A stretch of 46,975 bases of DNA from DASYXZ01 sp035934315 (GTDB taxonomy: Bacteria > Acidobacteriota > Terriglobia > UBA7540): assembly GCA_035934315.1 (NCBI GenBank), contig DASYXZ010000019.1, forward strand, positions 1 to 46,975, given 5' to 3'. The translations under genes were made by a program, and so were the position numbers. Within the stretch, counting starts at the first letter, position 1. Each line of letters begins with the position of its first letter. This document shows positions 1 to 7,680 of the stretch, piece after piece. The notes under the pieces were generated by a model. It did not search any database, had not been told where the DNA came from, and was given only the letters and a program-made list of their open reading frames with translations.

Positions 1-2777
1 CCATCGCGCGCCTTGAGGTATGCTTCACCGCGAACATAAATAGGCCAGTAATCGGCAGAGCCTGGTCCCGTGCCGAGATCATAGGGGCGTGCAGCCTCCA
101 GAAGTGCAACAGCCTTTCCCGGATTGTTGCGCCCAATTTCAATGATCGCTTGCGCTACCGGAATAGAGACATTATTGAGAATGGTGTCAGTGGGGGATTC
201 CCGGGCCACTTCTCCAATGAGTTGCTCGGCCCGCTTGGCGTCTCCAATGCGCCCCAGCGTTGTTGCGTTTATTATCATTGAATCTTTATCCGTGGAAAGA
301 GTCAGGGCTTCCATAGCCTTCAAGAGCGCATCTTTCGCATTGCCAAGCTCAGCCTCGTTACCTGCCTCCAAGGCTCGAATGTTAACAGCAAATTCTTTCA
401 AACCCTGTCGCTCGGCTGAATTTACTGCCTGAGTAAAAGTTTCCCTGGCCTTTTGAACTTTCCCCAATGCATATTCACCATTGCCCTCGAAGAGAAGAAG
501 AAAACATTCATCCGGCCTTCCGGCGCCCCATGCTATTTCATGCTGCACGGCAATTTGGTCGCCCCGTATGAAGTCGATTTGATAAAGGACCAGATGGATG
601 GGGAACGAATCCAGATTCTGCGCCACGGCCTGGTCCGCAATGGCCTTTGCTTCATCAAAGCGATTTAGAGCAGCGTAAGCGGTCGCCAGGTTCTGAAGGG
701 CATAGCGGTCTTTCGCGTCCAGGCGCAGCGCTTCACTCGCGTTGTCCAGGGCCTTCTCATCCTGGCCGATCGCCTGATAATGAAGCGACAGGTTATCTCT
801 GGGAACGGTGTCGCGAGGATAGGTTTGTTTCCATGATTCATACACTTCAATGGCCTTGTCCACCTGTCCTGTTCCAATGTCGTAGTAGTGCGACGAGATG
901 TAGAGCTTCTCCCGTTCACCCGCCCTTTCCCTGAGGTCGAACGCCTTCTTCAAGTTCTCCGCAGCCTGGTTTGATTCCCCCTGGTTGCTGTAAGCCACGC
1001 CCAAGGTCGCATACGCCATGGCGAAATTGGGGTCGAGCTCTATGGCGCGTTTCAGGTGCGGGACCGCTCTCTCGTCGTCCAACTTCATGTGGTCTGATTG
1101 CCCGAGGCTGAATTCCTTTAGAGCATCAAGCGATGAGGTGGTGGCTTGCTCGAGAGGCGTGGCAAACTTCTGCACCGAACCCAGTGACTCCCCGAGTTTC
1201 CGGCGGAGGCTTGAGGCGGCGCTGTCCAGCGACTTTAACACTTGTTCTTTACTGGTTGCCTCCACCTGTTCCTGAGCCAGTGTGTCACCCGTCTGCGCGT
1301 TGATGGCGGTCAGGATAATCACGTAGTGGCTGCCCAGGCTCGCGATGGAGCCCTCAAGCATGGCTTTGATTCCCTGGCGCAGGCAGATCTCGCGCGCCAC
1401 ATCATTCGTGATGCGCTCATCGGGAGAACGCCCCATGTAACGCAACGCCTGTTGCACTCGCGTTTCAGGAAGAATATTCAGGAAGGGCGATTGCCCGAGC
1501 TGCACGGTGAGCGCCTCTTTCAGCGTTCCGTCAAAAACCGATTCGCCGGTAGTGTTCACAAAATCCGCGACGACGATTGAATCCCGTTCAGTCAAAGCCG
1601 GAGCGCGATGGAGATAGAAAAATGCTCCAACCACGACTCCGAACATGATCGCGGCGACTGCGGCAATCATCCAGATCTTGCGCAATCCATTCCGGTTCTG
1701 CGTGCCGGGGCCAGCGGCGCCAGACGCCGCAATTTCAACTGGTCCCGACGGGGCCGAAGCAACCGCCGGTCTGCTTACGGGCTGGACCAAAGGTTCAGGG
1801 GGCGGCGCTTGCGTCGCCGCGGATTCACGGCGATCCACTGCCCCGCTGGGCCGGGCTGCCCCAACAACTGAAGCCGAGCGTCCGGAATCCGTATCGCGCT
1901 TCAAGCGCTTGAGGTCGGTCCGAATTTCAGACGCGCTTTGGTAGCGCATCTCCCTATCTTTCTCCAACGCCTTGTTGAGAATTCGCTCCAAATCATCCGG
2001 CAGCTCGGGATTCAGGCGCAGCGGGGAGGGCGGCGCTTTGTGGAGGATACTGTCAAAAATCGCCGCGGTGGTAGTCCCCGAAAAAGCAGGGCGGCCGGTG
2101 GCCATCTCATAAAGAACCAGCCCGAAGGAAAAAAGGTCGGTGCGCGAATCAAGATCTTCACCCATCGCCTGTTCAGGCGACATATAGGCCACCGTGCCCA
2201 TTGACGTCCCGGGACTGGTCAGGTGCTCGGGGTTAACAGACATCGTCGGCGAGTCTTCTCCGGGCGCCGTCGCTTCCATTGTCGAGGGCGGGGCAAGTCC
2301 CGCGCCCGCGATCACCTTGGCCAAACCAAAATCCAACACCTTCGCCTGGCCTCGATGGGTAATGAAAATATTTGCCGGTTTGATGTCACGATGGACAATG
2401 CCTTTTGCGTGCGCCGCGTCCAAAGCGTCGGCGATCTGGATGGCATAATCCAATAGCTCTTCGGGCTTGAAAAGTTTTTTGCTGATGCGTTGCTTTAGCG
2501 TCTGCCCTTCGAGCAACTGCATGGCGATGAACGGCAGGCCGCCGGCCTCGTCAATCTCATGGATGGTGCAGATATTGGGATGGTCCAGCGCGGAGGCGGC
2601 GCGTGCCTCGCGCTTGAAACGCTCGAGGGCCTGCGCGTCTCCAGCAAGCGCCTCAGGCAGGAACTTGAGGGCTACAAACCGGCCGAGTTTCAAATCCTCG
2701 GCTTTGTAAACCACACCCATTCCGCCTCCGCCGAGCTTCTCCACAATCCGGTAATGCGAAATCGTTTCGCCGATCAA
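1..2777 (-). CDS. Membrane Ser/Thr protein kinase with C-terminal TPR repeats (3' end beyond window)
   Basis: A Hanks-type kinase that phosphorylates Ser/Thr on unknown partners. About 925 codons are visible and the reading frame runs off the window edge. The glycine-rich loop LGGGGMG lies near residues 14-20, the VALKFL lysine near 37, the catalytic loop HRDIKPAN near 128 and DFGLAK near 148. A Pro/Ala-rich linker and one membrane segment (about residues 365-390) follow, then an extracytoplasmic region with TPR-like repeats from about residue 560 on. No ATG lies between the upstream in-frame TAA and the kinase fold. The start is therefore taken as TTG at 2777, preceded by AGGA 9 nt upstream and giving MIGETISHYR, the usual beginning of this family. 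Kinase-TPR proteins of this layout are abundant in Acidobacteriota. All catalytic residues are present, so it should be active; its ligand and targets are unknown. Confidence 0.93.
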   Translation of the reverse strand, partial: MIGETISHYRIVEKLGGGGMGVVYKAEDLKLGRFVALKFLPEALAGDAQALERFKREARAASALDHPNICTIHEIDEAGGLPFIAMQLLEGQTLKQRISKKLFKPEELLDYAIQIADALDAAHAKGIVHRDIKPANIFITHRGQAKVLDFGLAKVIAGAGLAPPSTMEATAPGEDSPTMSVNPEHLTSPGTSMGTVAYMSPEQAMGEDLDSRTDLFSFGLVLYEMATGRPAFSGTTTAAIFDSILHKAPPSPLRLNPELPDDLERILNKALEKDREMRYQSASEIRTDLKRLKRDTDSGRSASVVGAARPSGAVDRRESAATQAPPPEPLVQPVSRPAVASAPSGPVEIAASGAAGPGTQNRNGLRKIWMIAAVAAIMFGVVVGAFFYLHRAPALTERDSIVVADFVNTTGESVFDGTLKEALTVQLGQSPFLNILPETRVQQALRYMGRSPDERITNDVAREICLRQGIKAMLEGSIASLGSHYVIILTAINAQTGDTLAQEQVEATSKEQVLKSLDSAASSLRRKLGESLGSVQKFATPLEQATTSSLDALKEFSLGQSDHMKLDDERAVPHLKRAIELDPNFAMAYATLGVAYSNQGESNQAAENLKKAFDLRERAGEREKLYISSHYYDIGTGQVDKAIEVYESWKQTYPRDTVPRDNLSLHYQAIGQDEKALDNASEALRLDAKDRYALQNLATAYAALNRFDEAKAIADQAVAQNLDSFPIHLVLYQIDFIRGDQIAVQHEIAWGAGRPDECFLLLFEGNGEYALGKVQKARETFTQAVNSAERQGLKEFAVNIRALEAGNEAELGNAKDALLKAMEALTLSTDKDSMIINATTLGRIGDAKRAEQLIGEVARESPTDTILNNVSIPVAQAIIEIGRNNPGKAVALLEAARPYDLGTGPGSADYWPIYVRGEAYLKARD

Positions 2778-2920
2778 GATTTGATGTCCTGTGTTGGGGC
2801 GCGCTATCCGCCGCGGTTAAACCGGGATTTCCATTTAGAAATTCCCGGATAGGCGTGAGTGTACACCGTGTCAGGGTGCGGTGCTAGTGTCTTGTGCAGC
2901 TTAATCCTTTACAAATGCAG

Positions 2921-2973
2921 CGCCCTAGCCCTCTCCCCAGGGAGAGGGTGACGCGAAGCGTCGGGTGAGGGCG
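2921..2973. repeat. REP-like compound palindrome
   Basis: Three nested inverted repeats are visible: an outer arm CGCCCT/AGGGCG, an inner CCCTCTCCC/GGGAGAGGG hairpin with a 2-base loop, and a GACGC-GAA-GCGTC hairpin. The whole can fold as a three-way junction. The layout and sequence resemble the dispersed 'CCCTCTCCC...GGGTGAGGG' intergenic repeats seen in many GC-rich bacteria. It lies between the kinase start and the 3' end of the H1-like gene, where it could act as a terminator for neither or for transcripts entering the region; there is no U-tract. Confidence 0.7.
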
Positions 2974-3092
2974 CAAGTTGCGAAATGCAGAAAATGAGAC
3001 ATGGCTCTGGGGCGAGAAAACAAGATTGGGTATAAGGGATATCAAGAGCGGAAGTCTGGGCAAGGAGGATCGAAAAATTGTCCCCGAAGAAA

Positions 3093-3407
3093 CTATTTGC
3101 GTATGCCCGGACTTTTCCTGGCTCGCGTTTTCGTCGCTTTTCGTTTCCTGGCGGCAGCCTTCCAGGTAGCTGCACCTGCGCGTACGCTTTTTTTCGCGCG
3201 CTTATAAATCTTATTCGTCGTGGTCGCTGCGTTTTGACGCACCGATTGCGTGAACACCCCTAAATCTTTCGCAGCCCCTTCTGCTTTCGCGGCGACCGCC
3301 CCCATAGTCGAGCCGATTGATCGGGCCGCGCTGACCAGGGGAGTATCCCCCTGATTAAGCTGTCCGGACGAATGAGCTTTGCTATTTTTTGTCTTCTTAC
3401 TGGGCAT
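3093..3407 (-). CDS. Small Lys/Ala-rich basic protein, histone H1-like
   Basis: 104 residues, very rich in Lys, Arg and Ala, with no membrane segment. The C-terminal half is a run of short basic clusters (KRAKKS, ARKRKATKTRARK) like those in bacterial histone H1-like and AlgP-type tails. A start at 3407 is favoured because TAAGGAGA sits 5-6 nt before ATG; a longer reading of the frame lacks such a site. The middle part (SAARSIGSTMGAVAAKAEGAAKDLG) is Ala/Gly rich and may form an amphipathic helix, as in plant-type LEA proteins. It probably binds DNA or RNA, or acts as a disordered stress protectant. It is the most 3' gene of the small-gene stress island. Function is inferred from composition only. 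Confidence 0.72.
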   Translation of the reverse strand: MPSKKTKNSKAHSSGQLNQGDTPLVSAARSIGSTMGAVAAKAEGAAKDLGVFTQSVRQNAATTTNKIYKRAKKSVRAGAATWKAAARKRKATKTRARKSPGIRK

Positions 3408-3740
3408 GGGGATCTCCTTAAGATCTTGTTGCAATTTGCAGCGTCCGAATTATACACGGTCTTTTACGAGATTCCTCAGTGCCAATCTGTAGACAGCATA
3501 AAATCTGACAAGCGTCATGAAGTGCCGCCATACCAGGGCAATTCAGATGCTCCATCTCCTCCGTGCGGCAAGGGGGCGGGTTGATTTTTAATGCAGGCCC
3601 CCTTGCCCACGTTCCGGTGCCCGAAGGCTTCCGGAAACTGGCATTTTTTATTGGCCATTCTTGTGATGCTGCGCCGCACGCATCTTCATTACCGTCCTTG
3701 CCGCGGCGCCGGATCCTTTTAAATTGCGCCGATGAAGAGA
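3408..3740. other. Non-coding gap with the H1-like gene promoter
   Basis: Apart from the leader and -10 box of the H1-like gene, nothing convincing is seen. Short frames on both strands lack ribosome binding sites and protein-like composition. Confidence 0.5.
3449..3454 (-). promoter_or_regulatory. Candidate -10 box for the H1-like gene
   Basis: A perfect TATAAT on the minus strand, 42 nt before the ATG at 3407. No good TTGACA is found 16-18 nt upstream; the hexamer there is GAGGAA, and a GGAAT in this position would also fit an ECF-type -35. The sigma factor is therefore open. Confidence 0.4.
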
Positions 3741-3893
3741 TTATACGCGGCCCAAAAGCAATAGAATGACCAGAATCAAGACTACCAGGCCCAATCCGCC
3801 ACTAGGGTAATAACCCCATTCTCTGCTGTGAGGCCAGGTAGGCAGGACGCCCACCAACATTAAAATCAGGATGACCAACAAAATAGTAAACAT
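3741..3893 (-). CDS. DUF3309 mini membrane protein, copy 1
   Basis: 50 residues made of two hydrophobic stretches (about 3-17 and 33-48) that flank the signature LPTWPHSREWGYYPSGG. This pattern, ending in LLLLGRV, is that of the DUF3309 family: very short inner-membrane proteins of unknown function found in many Proteobacteria and Acidobacteriota, often beside stress genes. The start is fixed by TAGGAGGTGAACA directly before ATG. A second copy lies at 5518-5673. The family has no known biochemical role; membrane location is predicted from the sequence. Confidence 0.88.
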   Translation of the reverse strand: MFTILLVILILMLVGVLPTWPHSREWGYYPSGGLGLVVLILVILLLLGRV

Positions 3894-4048
3894 TGTTCAC
3901 CTCCTATAACGCAATTCAAGCGCGGCTATGCGATTTGCGATTCGTTGGCGGAGCGGTGGACCAAGTCCAAGCATCTATAATCATCCTACTGGTCCTCCCT
4001 CTGCCCCATAATTGCTTCCTGGTCTGTGACCTCTACAATACGGGCAAT

Positions 4049-4228
4049 CTACGCCCCCAATACGTCCTCCACTTTCCCGATTATGTTTTGGGCGTGGCCG
4101 GCTAACTTCTCATCTTGACCTTCCATTTGCAATTTCGGTTTCTTGATGAGTTTGCCGGCCTTTTCCATCATTTTCCCCTTCACCTCATGAAACTTTCCTT
4201 CTGCTTTATTCCTGGTGCTTCGCCTCAT
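4049..4228 (-). CDS. CsbD-family stress protein, copy 1
   Basis: 59 residues, hydrophilic and rich in Lys, Glu and Gly. It shows the CsbD pattern: an N-terminal NKAEGKFHEVKGKMMEKAGK block and a second half with QMEGQDEKLAGHAQN followed by IIGKVEDVLG. CsbD proteins are small general-stress proteins (sigma-B controlled in Bacillus) with no known enzymatic activity. The start at 4228 is chosen because GGAGGT lies 7 nt upstream; a longer frame to 4345 has no CsbD similarity and no Shine-Dalgarno. Copy 2 is at 6383-6562. Confidence 0.88.
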   Translation of the reverse strand: MRRSTRNKAEGKFHEVKGKMMEKAGKLIKKPKLQMEGQDEKLAGHAQNIIGKVEDVLGA

Positions 4229-4378
4229 GGTGATACCTCCAATTTGAAATGTTTTTCTGGTAGGCGGGAAGAATGAGGGAACCACTTGTATCTTGAAACT
4301 CCCCGACTGATTCCCCCATTTCGTCCGGCCCATGGTGCGCTGCACGGGCTCGTGTGGGGCACCCGACGCTTGGGAATG

Positions 4379-4954
4379 TTACGCCCTGCTGCCCGTCGCG
4401 CTGCGTGGTAGCGGCCTGTCGCTCTTTGCATAGTCGGCGCTTGCCTCTCCGCTGGAAGAGATATCCTCAGCGCCGGTCCGCTCCAGGATTTCTTTAGCGC
4501 GCTTCTTCCAATCCGAGCTGTCCGTATGAACGGAAAGGAGAATCCCGCCCTTTCTCACCCGCCCTTCATAGCGCACTGCTACGTATTCGGGCATACCCAT
4601 GCCAATGAGCGCGCCCGTTACTCCGCCAACTGCGCCGCCCACGCCAACGCCGGCAAGAGCGGCCATAATCGGGCCCGCGGCAATGAAGGGTCCAAGACCG
4701 GGAATCGCCAATGCTCCAATGCCAGCCAGCCATCCCAAGGCCCCGCCCACCACCGCCCCCGTTCCTGCGCCTGTCGCGGCGCCTTCCGGTGCTTTGGTGT
4801 CATGCACATGAGCGAAATCTTTGGACCCTGCGTTTTCCGGAAGCAACACGGAGATATCCGTGTTACGAAATCCGGCTGCTTTCAGAGTTTCAACACCGTT
4901 TTCCACGCCAGAGTAGGTCGGATAGATACCGAAGACTGCAACGTTTTTTGCCAT
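4379..4954 (-). CDS. DUF3341 / general stress 17M-like protein with glycine-zipper core
   Basis: 191 residues. The N-terminal domain (about 1-55, NVAVFGIYPTYSGVENGVETL then a DISVLLPEN strand) matches the stress-protein 17M/ActD-type alpha-beta fold. The centre (about 60-125) is a long Gly/Ala-rich glycine-zipper region able to insert into a membrane, and the C-terminal part (about 130-170, YVAVRYEGRVRKGGILLSVH) returns to an alpha-beta domain. Such proteins are often labelled ActD subunits of the alternative complex III, but no other act genes are here, so a free-standing stress role is more likely. ATG at 4954 is preferred over GTG at 4963 because AGGAGAGG precedes it at normal distance. 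Confidence 0.8.
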   Translation of the reverse strand: MAKNVAVFGIYPTYSGVENGVETLKAAGFRNTDISVLLPENAGSKDFAHVHDTKAPEGAATGAGTGAVVGGALGWLAGIGALAIPGLGPFIAAGPIMAALAGVGVGGAVGGVTGALIGMGMPEYVAVRYEGRVRKGGILLSVHTDSSDWKKRAKEILERTGAEDISSSGEASADYAKSDRPLPRSATGSRA

Positions 4955-4959
4955 GATAA

Positions 4960-5067
4960 TCACCTCTCCTTTTTTTCATTGGGGCAAGAACCGCGGGTCA
5001 CAAAAGGGCCCCCATCCGAGTTTTGGCTGCCATTGGCTTTCACGCGCACATTGCAATGAGTTTTCAT
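4960..5067 (-). CDS. Possible 35-residue leader ORF before the DUF3341 gene
   Basis: A short frame beginning ATG at 5067 with AGAGGAGAA just upstream and ending in TGA 5 nt before the DUF3341 gene start. The protein begins MKTHCNVRVKANGS and has two Cys; it has no membrane segment and no family I recognise. The DUF3341 Shine-Dalgarno lies inside its last codons, so the two would be translationally coupled. It could equally be a chance frame in a 5' leader. Confidence 0.33.
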   Translation of the reverse strand: MKTHCNVRVKANGSQNSDGGPFVTRGSCPNEKKER

Positions 5068-5517
5068 TTCTCCTCTGCCATGGCCTGTGGCAAGGCGCCG
5101 TCAGAGATTCCGGTTCTCTGCCCTTATACACAAAATACTCTAAGGGTCAGGATGATGAGCTGCAATCGGGTGAAGTCCTGACATCATGGAGAAAAAACAC
5201 CCCACCGAAAACTCGAAGCTCTGTGAACGCGCAAACTTGCCCACGGCACCAAAATTGCGGAGCAGCCATTCTCAAGATGAAGGCGGCGAATCTGAATTGT
5301 CGGGAGACAAGGGAAAACAAATTTTCTGCCAGGCCTATTGACGAGATGCGATTAAACTTTGGGTGGACGCGCGTATCCACCGCGGGCGGGAATAAAATCC
5401 GGTCGGTCGCCAATTGCTCAAGCAACTCATACGGGATGGCCAAAGTTTGTCACCCGCAGCAACTCCACGATGGCATTTTGCCCTCCCCTCAAAGTGGGAG
5501 TCGACCGTCACGACTAT
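5068..5517. other. 450-base gap without a convincing gene
   Basis: Frames exist on both strands but have no ribosome binding sites, and their products (Cys/Phe/Ser-rich or Arg/Pro-rich) do not look like proteins. It probably contains the promoter of the leader ORF/DUF3341 unit; no clear -35/-10 pair was found. Confidence 0.5.
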
Positions 5518-5673
5518 TTAGAGCCGGCCCAAGAGCAGCAGGACGACCACAATCAACACCACCAGCCCCAGGCCGCCGCTCGGCCCATACCCCCAGCTTC
5601 GGCTGTGACCCCATCTGGGCAGCGAACCGAACAACATCATCACGAGTATGACCACCAATATTATTCCCAGCAT
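5518..5673 (-). CDS. DUF3309 mini membrane protein, copy 2
   Basis: 51 residues with the same layout as copy 1: hydrophobic helix, the signature LPRWGHSRSWGYGPSGG, second hydrophobic helix and LLLLGRL end. AAGGAGGGACAAA precedes ATG at 5673, a strong site. The copies share the central WxHSRxWGYxPSGGLGLVVLI block but differ at both ends, so they are old paralogues, not a recent duplication. Function of the family is unknown. Confidence 0.88.
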   Translation of the reverse strand: MLGIILVVILVMMLFGSLPRWGHSRSWGYGPSGGLGLVVLIVVVLLLLGRL

Positions 5674-5757
5674 TTTGTCCCTCCTTAGATCTCAGTTTTC
5701 GAGAACGCCAAATAAACTTGTTCCATTTCGAAAAACAATTCCTGTGCCCGACGCAAC

Positions 5758-5967
5758 CTAGTAGTCATCACTTTCGTCCCGGCCTGTGCCCAGCTGCGAA
5801 TCTGCATCAAGTTTTTGAGAGCCGCGCAATCGCTGCGACCAGCCGCCCTGGCGTCCGTCGTTTTCCGGATCCTCATCGCCATTGTTCATAGGCGACGGAT
5901 CGCCCATCTCGGAAACACTTCCAAAATCGCTGCGTAAATTACACCGTTTTTGATTTTCGTCTGACAT
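5758..5967 (-). CDS. Small acidic hydrophilic protein, unrecognised
   Basis: 69 residues with many Asp, Asn, Gly and Ser and no hydrophobic stretch (begins MSDENQKRCNLRS, ends GTGRDESDDY). It is probably disordered. GGGGAGAGGAGAC comes before ATG at 5967, and the gene sits 54 nt after the YtxH gene in the same direction, which argues that it is translated. I do not recognise a family. Small Asp/Gly-rich proteins of this type occur with CsbD and YtxH genes, so a stress role is a guess. Confidence 0.5.
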   Translation of the reverse strand: MSDENQKRCNLRSDFGSVSEMGDPSPMNNGDEDPENDGRQGGWSQRLRGSQKLDADSQLGTGRDESDDY

Positions 5968-6021
5968 GTCTCCTCTCCCCTTATTCGATTCGCATCATGC
6001 ATCACAAGAGCATAACCGCAG

Positions 6022-6279
6022 TTAAGCTCTTGCCTTTTGTTCGCGGTAACCTTCTCGGCCGGCTTCAACCGCATCACTAATTCGTTCCGAAGCCTTTTCA
6101 GTAAAATTTCCGGATTGGGTGCGAATCCTTTTCCCGGCAGCAGAAACTTTGTCCAGGCCACTTCGAGTCCTTTTGACAATAAGTTCCTGCGTCTTTTTTC
6201 CCGACTGTGGCGCATAAAGCAATCCCAGAACCACTCCGACACCCAAGCCAGTCAAAAAACCAAAACCAGTACTCTTCAT
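6022..6279 (-). CDS. YtxH-domain general stress protein
   Basis: 85 residues. One N-terminal membrane helix (FGFLTGLGVGVVLGLLYAP) leads into the YtxH signature YAPQSGKKTQELI, then a long charged helix (about 35-85) rich in Lys, Glu, Arg and Ala, suited to coiled coil. YtxH proteins are membrane-anchored general stress proteins of unknown mechanism. TTGGAGGTGTAA precedes ATG at 6279. It is followed 54 nt later by the acidic orphan gene, probably in one transcript. A GGAAT...CGTTTT pair about 60 nt upstream resembles an ECF-type promoter but its spacing (15 nt) is short. Confidence 0.85.
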   Translation of the reverse strand: MKSTGFGFLTGLGVGVVLGLLYAPQSGKKTQELIVKRTRSGLDKVSAAGKRIRTQSGNFTEKASERISDAVEAGREGYREQKARA

Positions 6280-6382
6280 TTACACCTCCAATAATCTCTT
6301 TCGCTTTGCGACCTGCTCAAAACGCGGGCTGGGAAACTCATTCCGAGGGCCCCATCTCATGGACCGCAACCAGGAGGAAAAA

Positions 6383-6562
6383 CTAAAACCCCACCACTTT
6401 TTCAGCGTTGCCAATGAATTGCCGGGCTTTGCCGGCCCTAATTTCACCCCGGCCTTGGGCTTCCAATTTCCGGTTTTTAATAAGTTGCCCGGTCTTTACC
6501 TTTATTTTCCCCTTCACTTCGCCAAGCTTGCCTTTCAATTTATTTTTCGTACTGGGTTTCAT
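6383..6562 (-). CDS. CsbD-family stress protein, copy 2
   Basis: 59 residues, highly basic. The CsbD pattern is clear: NKLKGKLGEVKGKIKVKTGQ, then RKLEAQGRGEIRAGKARQ and a final GNAEKVVGF. AAAGGAGAATTA is right before ATG at 6562. It is more basic than copy 1, with more Lys/Arg in the first half. It lies between the Lmo0937-type and YtxH genes, all in one direction. Confidence 0.86.
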   Translation of the reverse strand: MKPSTKNKLKGKLGEVKGKIKVKTGQLIKNRKLEAQGRGEIRAGKARQFIGNAEKVVGF

Positions 6563-6826
6563 TAATTCTCCTTTGAAAAGATGGCAATTAAGTCAAGGTC
6601 CTGCCCGATGCAACCGAGTGCCACCCAATGGCTTCAGGCAAAAGGGCCTGCGCCATGAGTCCAATTCCGCGATTGTCCAACATCGAACGGATCACCGAAT
6701 TACAAATTGATCCCGCCATCTGACCATTATTGTCTTCAGACGTCGAACCCAGGCTCATTCCATTTTGGCATACTCAAATGTGGCGCGAAACCTACTACCC
6801 ATGCCGGGGCATCGACATCCTGCCAC

Positions 6827-6967
6827 TCAAGCGCGGCGCACGAAGTGAAGGATCAAGGCGATCACCGCAACAATCAGCAGGATGTGAATTAACCCACCCC
6901 CGACATGGAACGCGAACCCGCCCAAAAGCCAGGCCACCAATAAAATCACAAACAGAAGCATGAACAT
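6827..6967 (-). CDS. Lmo0937-type mini membrane protein (DUF5670-like)
   Basis: 46 residues, two hydrophobic helices separated by GGFAFHVGGGLIHIL, then a short basic tail HFVRRA. This is the pattern of the Lmo0937/DUF5670 mini membrane proteins, which often occur next to CsbD and stress genes. AAAAGGAGAAACTT precedes ATG at 6967; a longer frame adds a charged stretch before the helix and is unlikely. It is the first gene of the island, reading away from the Crp/Fnr gene at 7681. Confidence 0.82.
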   Translation of the reverse strand: MFMLLFVILLVAWLLGGFAFHVGGGLIHILLIVAVIALILHFVRRA

Positions 6968-7680
6968 AAGTTTCTCCTTTTTTCTGTATCGATCAAAAAC
7001 AATCGTCAAAGCTGTTTCGAACTGGCAAACATTTCACCGGATAAGAGTCTGGTCCCCATTTGTGTTTTGCCACCCGGGTGACGCCACCGCGCTGGTGCTC
7101 CGCTTTCGTAAGTTTTTCTCCGGCCTCGCTGGGGCATTGCCTTCACCAGTCCCAACCTTAGTCGCCTTCCCGCCCGAGTTTCGGGGTGCGTTGCCGCCAT
7201 GCCACGAGTGGTGAATAGCGCCTCTTCGTTATTAAAAATAGCAAGGGCTTATAGGGTTGTCTGTTCAAAAGTGCTCAGTGTATCTGTTCAACTTTGGGCA
7301 GGCCCACAAGCAATCAAATTTTGATCGTCAGATGGGGAGAATGAAGCGCGCGTGCTACACAGGACGGGTCCGCGGCGGGGAGCGCCAGCCCACCGCCTGT
7401 TTTTGGATATGAAAATAAACTCCATTTCGTGGATCTAATTGATGCGAATCTTCACGATTAATTTTCCGGGCGAAGTACTTGCAATTCGTCGATTGTAGGC
7501 GTATATAACTAATTGGAGACCCCCGAATATCTGGAAGATACCCTGTTTCCACGAAGGCGTAATCAGCATGATCTGACAGCCTGAAGGGGGACTCATTCAA
7601 GCCAGGCTCCTTAGGCGACGGGCAGCGTCCCTCCTCAATGCAGGTGGCGTTGCAGGCTTTACCACAAGCGCGGAGAAGGC
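6968..7680. other. 713-base divergent intergenic region
   Basis: No convincing gene. It separates the stress island (minus) from the Crp/Fnr gene (plus) and should carry both promoters. Two features stand out: the direct repeat TCTGTTCAA at 7260-7268 and 7283-7291, and the perfect palindrome ATCAAA-T-TTTGAT at 7313-7325. A frame on the minus strand at 7355-7720 has no ribosome binding site and overlaps the regulator start. Confidence 0.55.
7313..7325. promoter_or_regulatory. 13-base perfect palindrome, candidate operator
   Basis: ATCAAA-T-TTTGAT, with an odd-length centre, in the divergent region 356 bases before the Crp/Fnr start. Its half-site ATCAA recalls the Fnr half-site TTGAT, but spacing is unlike the classic TTGAT-N4-ATCAA (half-sites are in the reverse arrangement). 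Whether it is bound by the neighbouring regulator is unknown. Confidence 0.3.

Noticed and set aside
5147..5443. 98-codon minus-strand frame between the leader ORF and DUF3309 copy 2
   Set aside because: No ribosome binding site, unusual composition (Cys, Phe, Ser-rich) and no pattern of a known family.
5685..5882. Frame ending 10 bases before DUF3309 copy 2, with a short Met-initiated tail of 27 residues
   Set aside because: Overlaps the acidic orphan gene out of frame; the ATG lies inside that gene's last codons and no ribosome site is clear.
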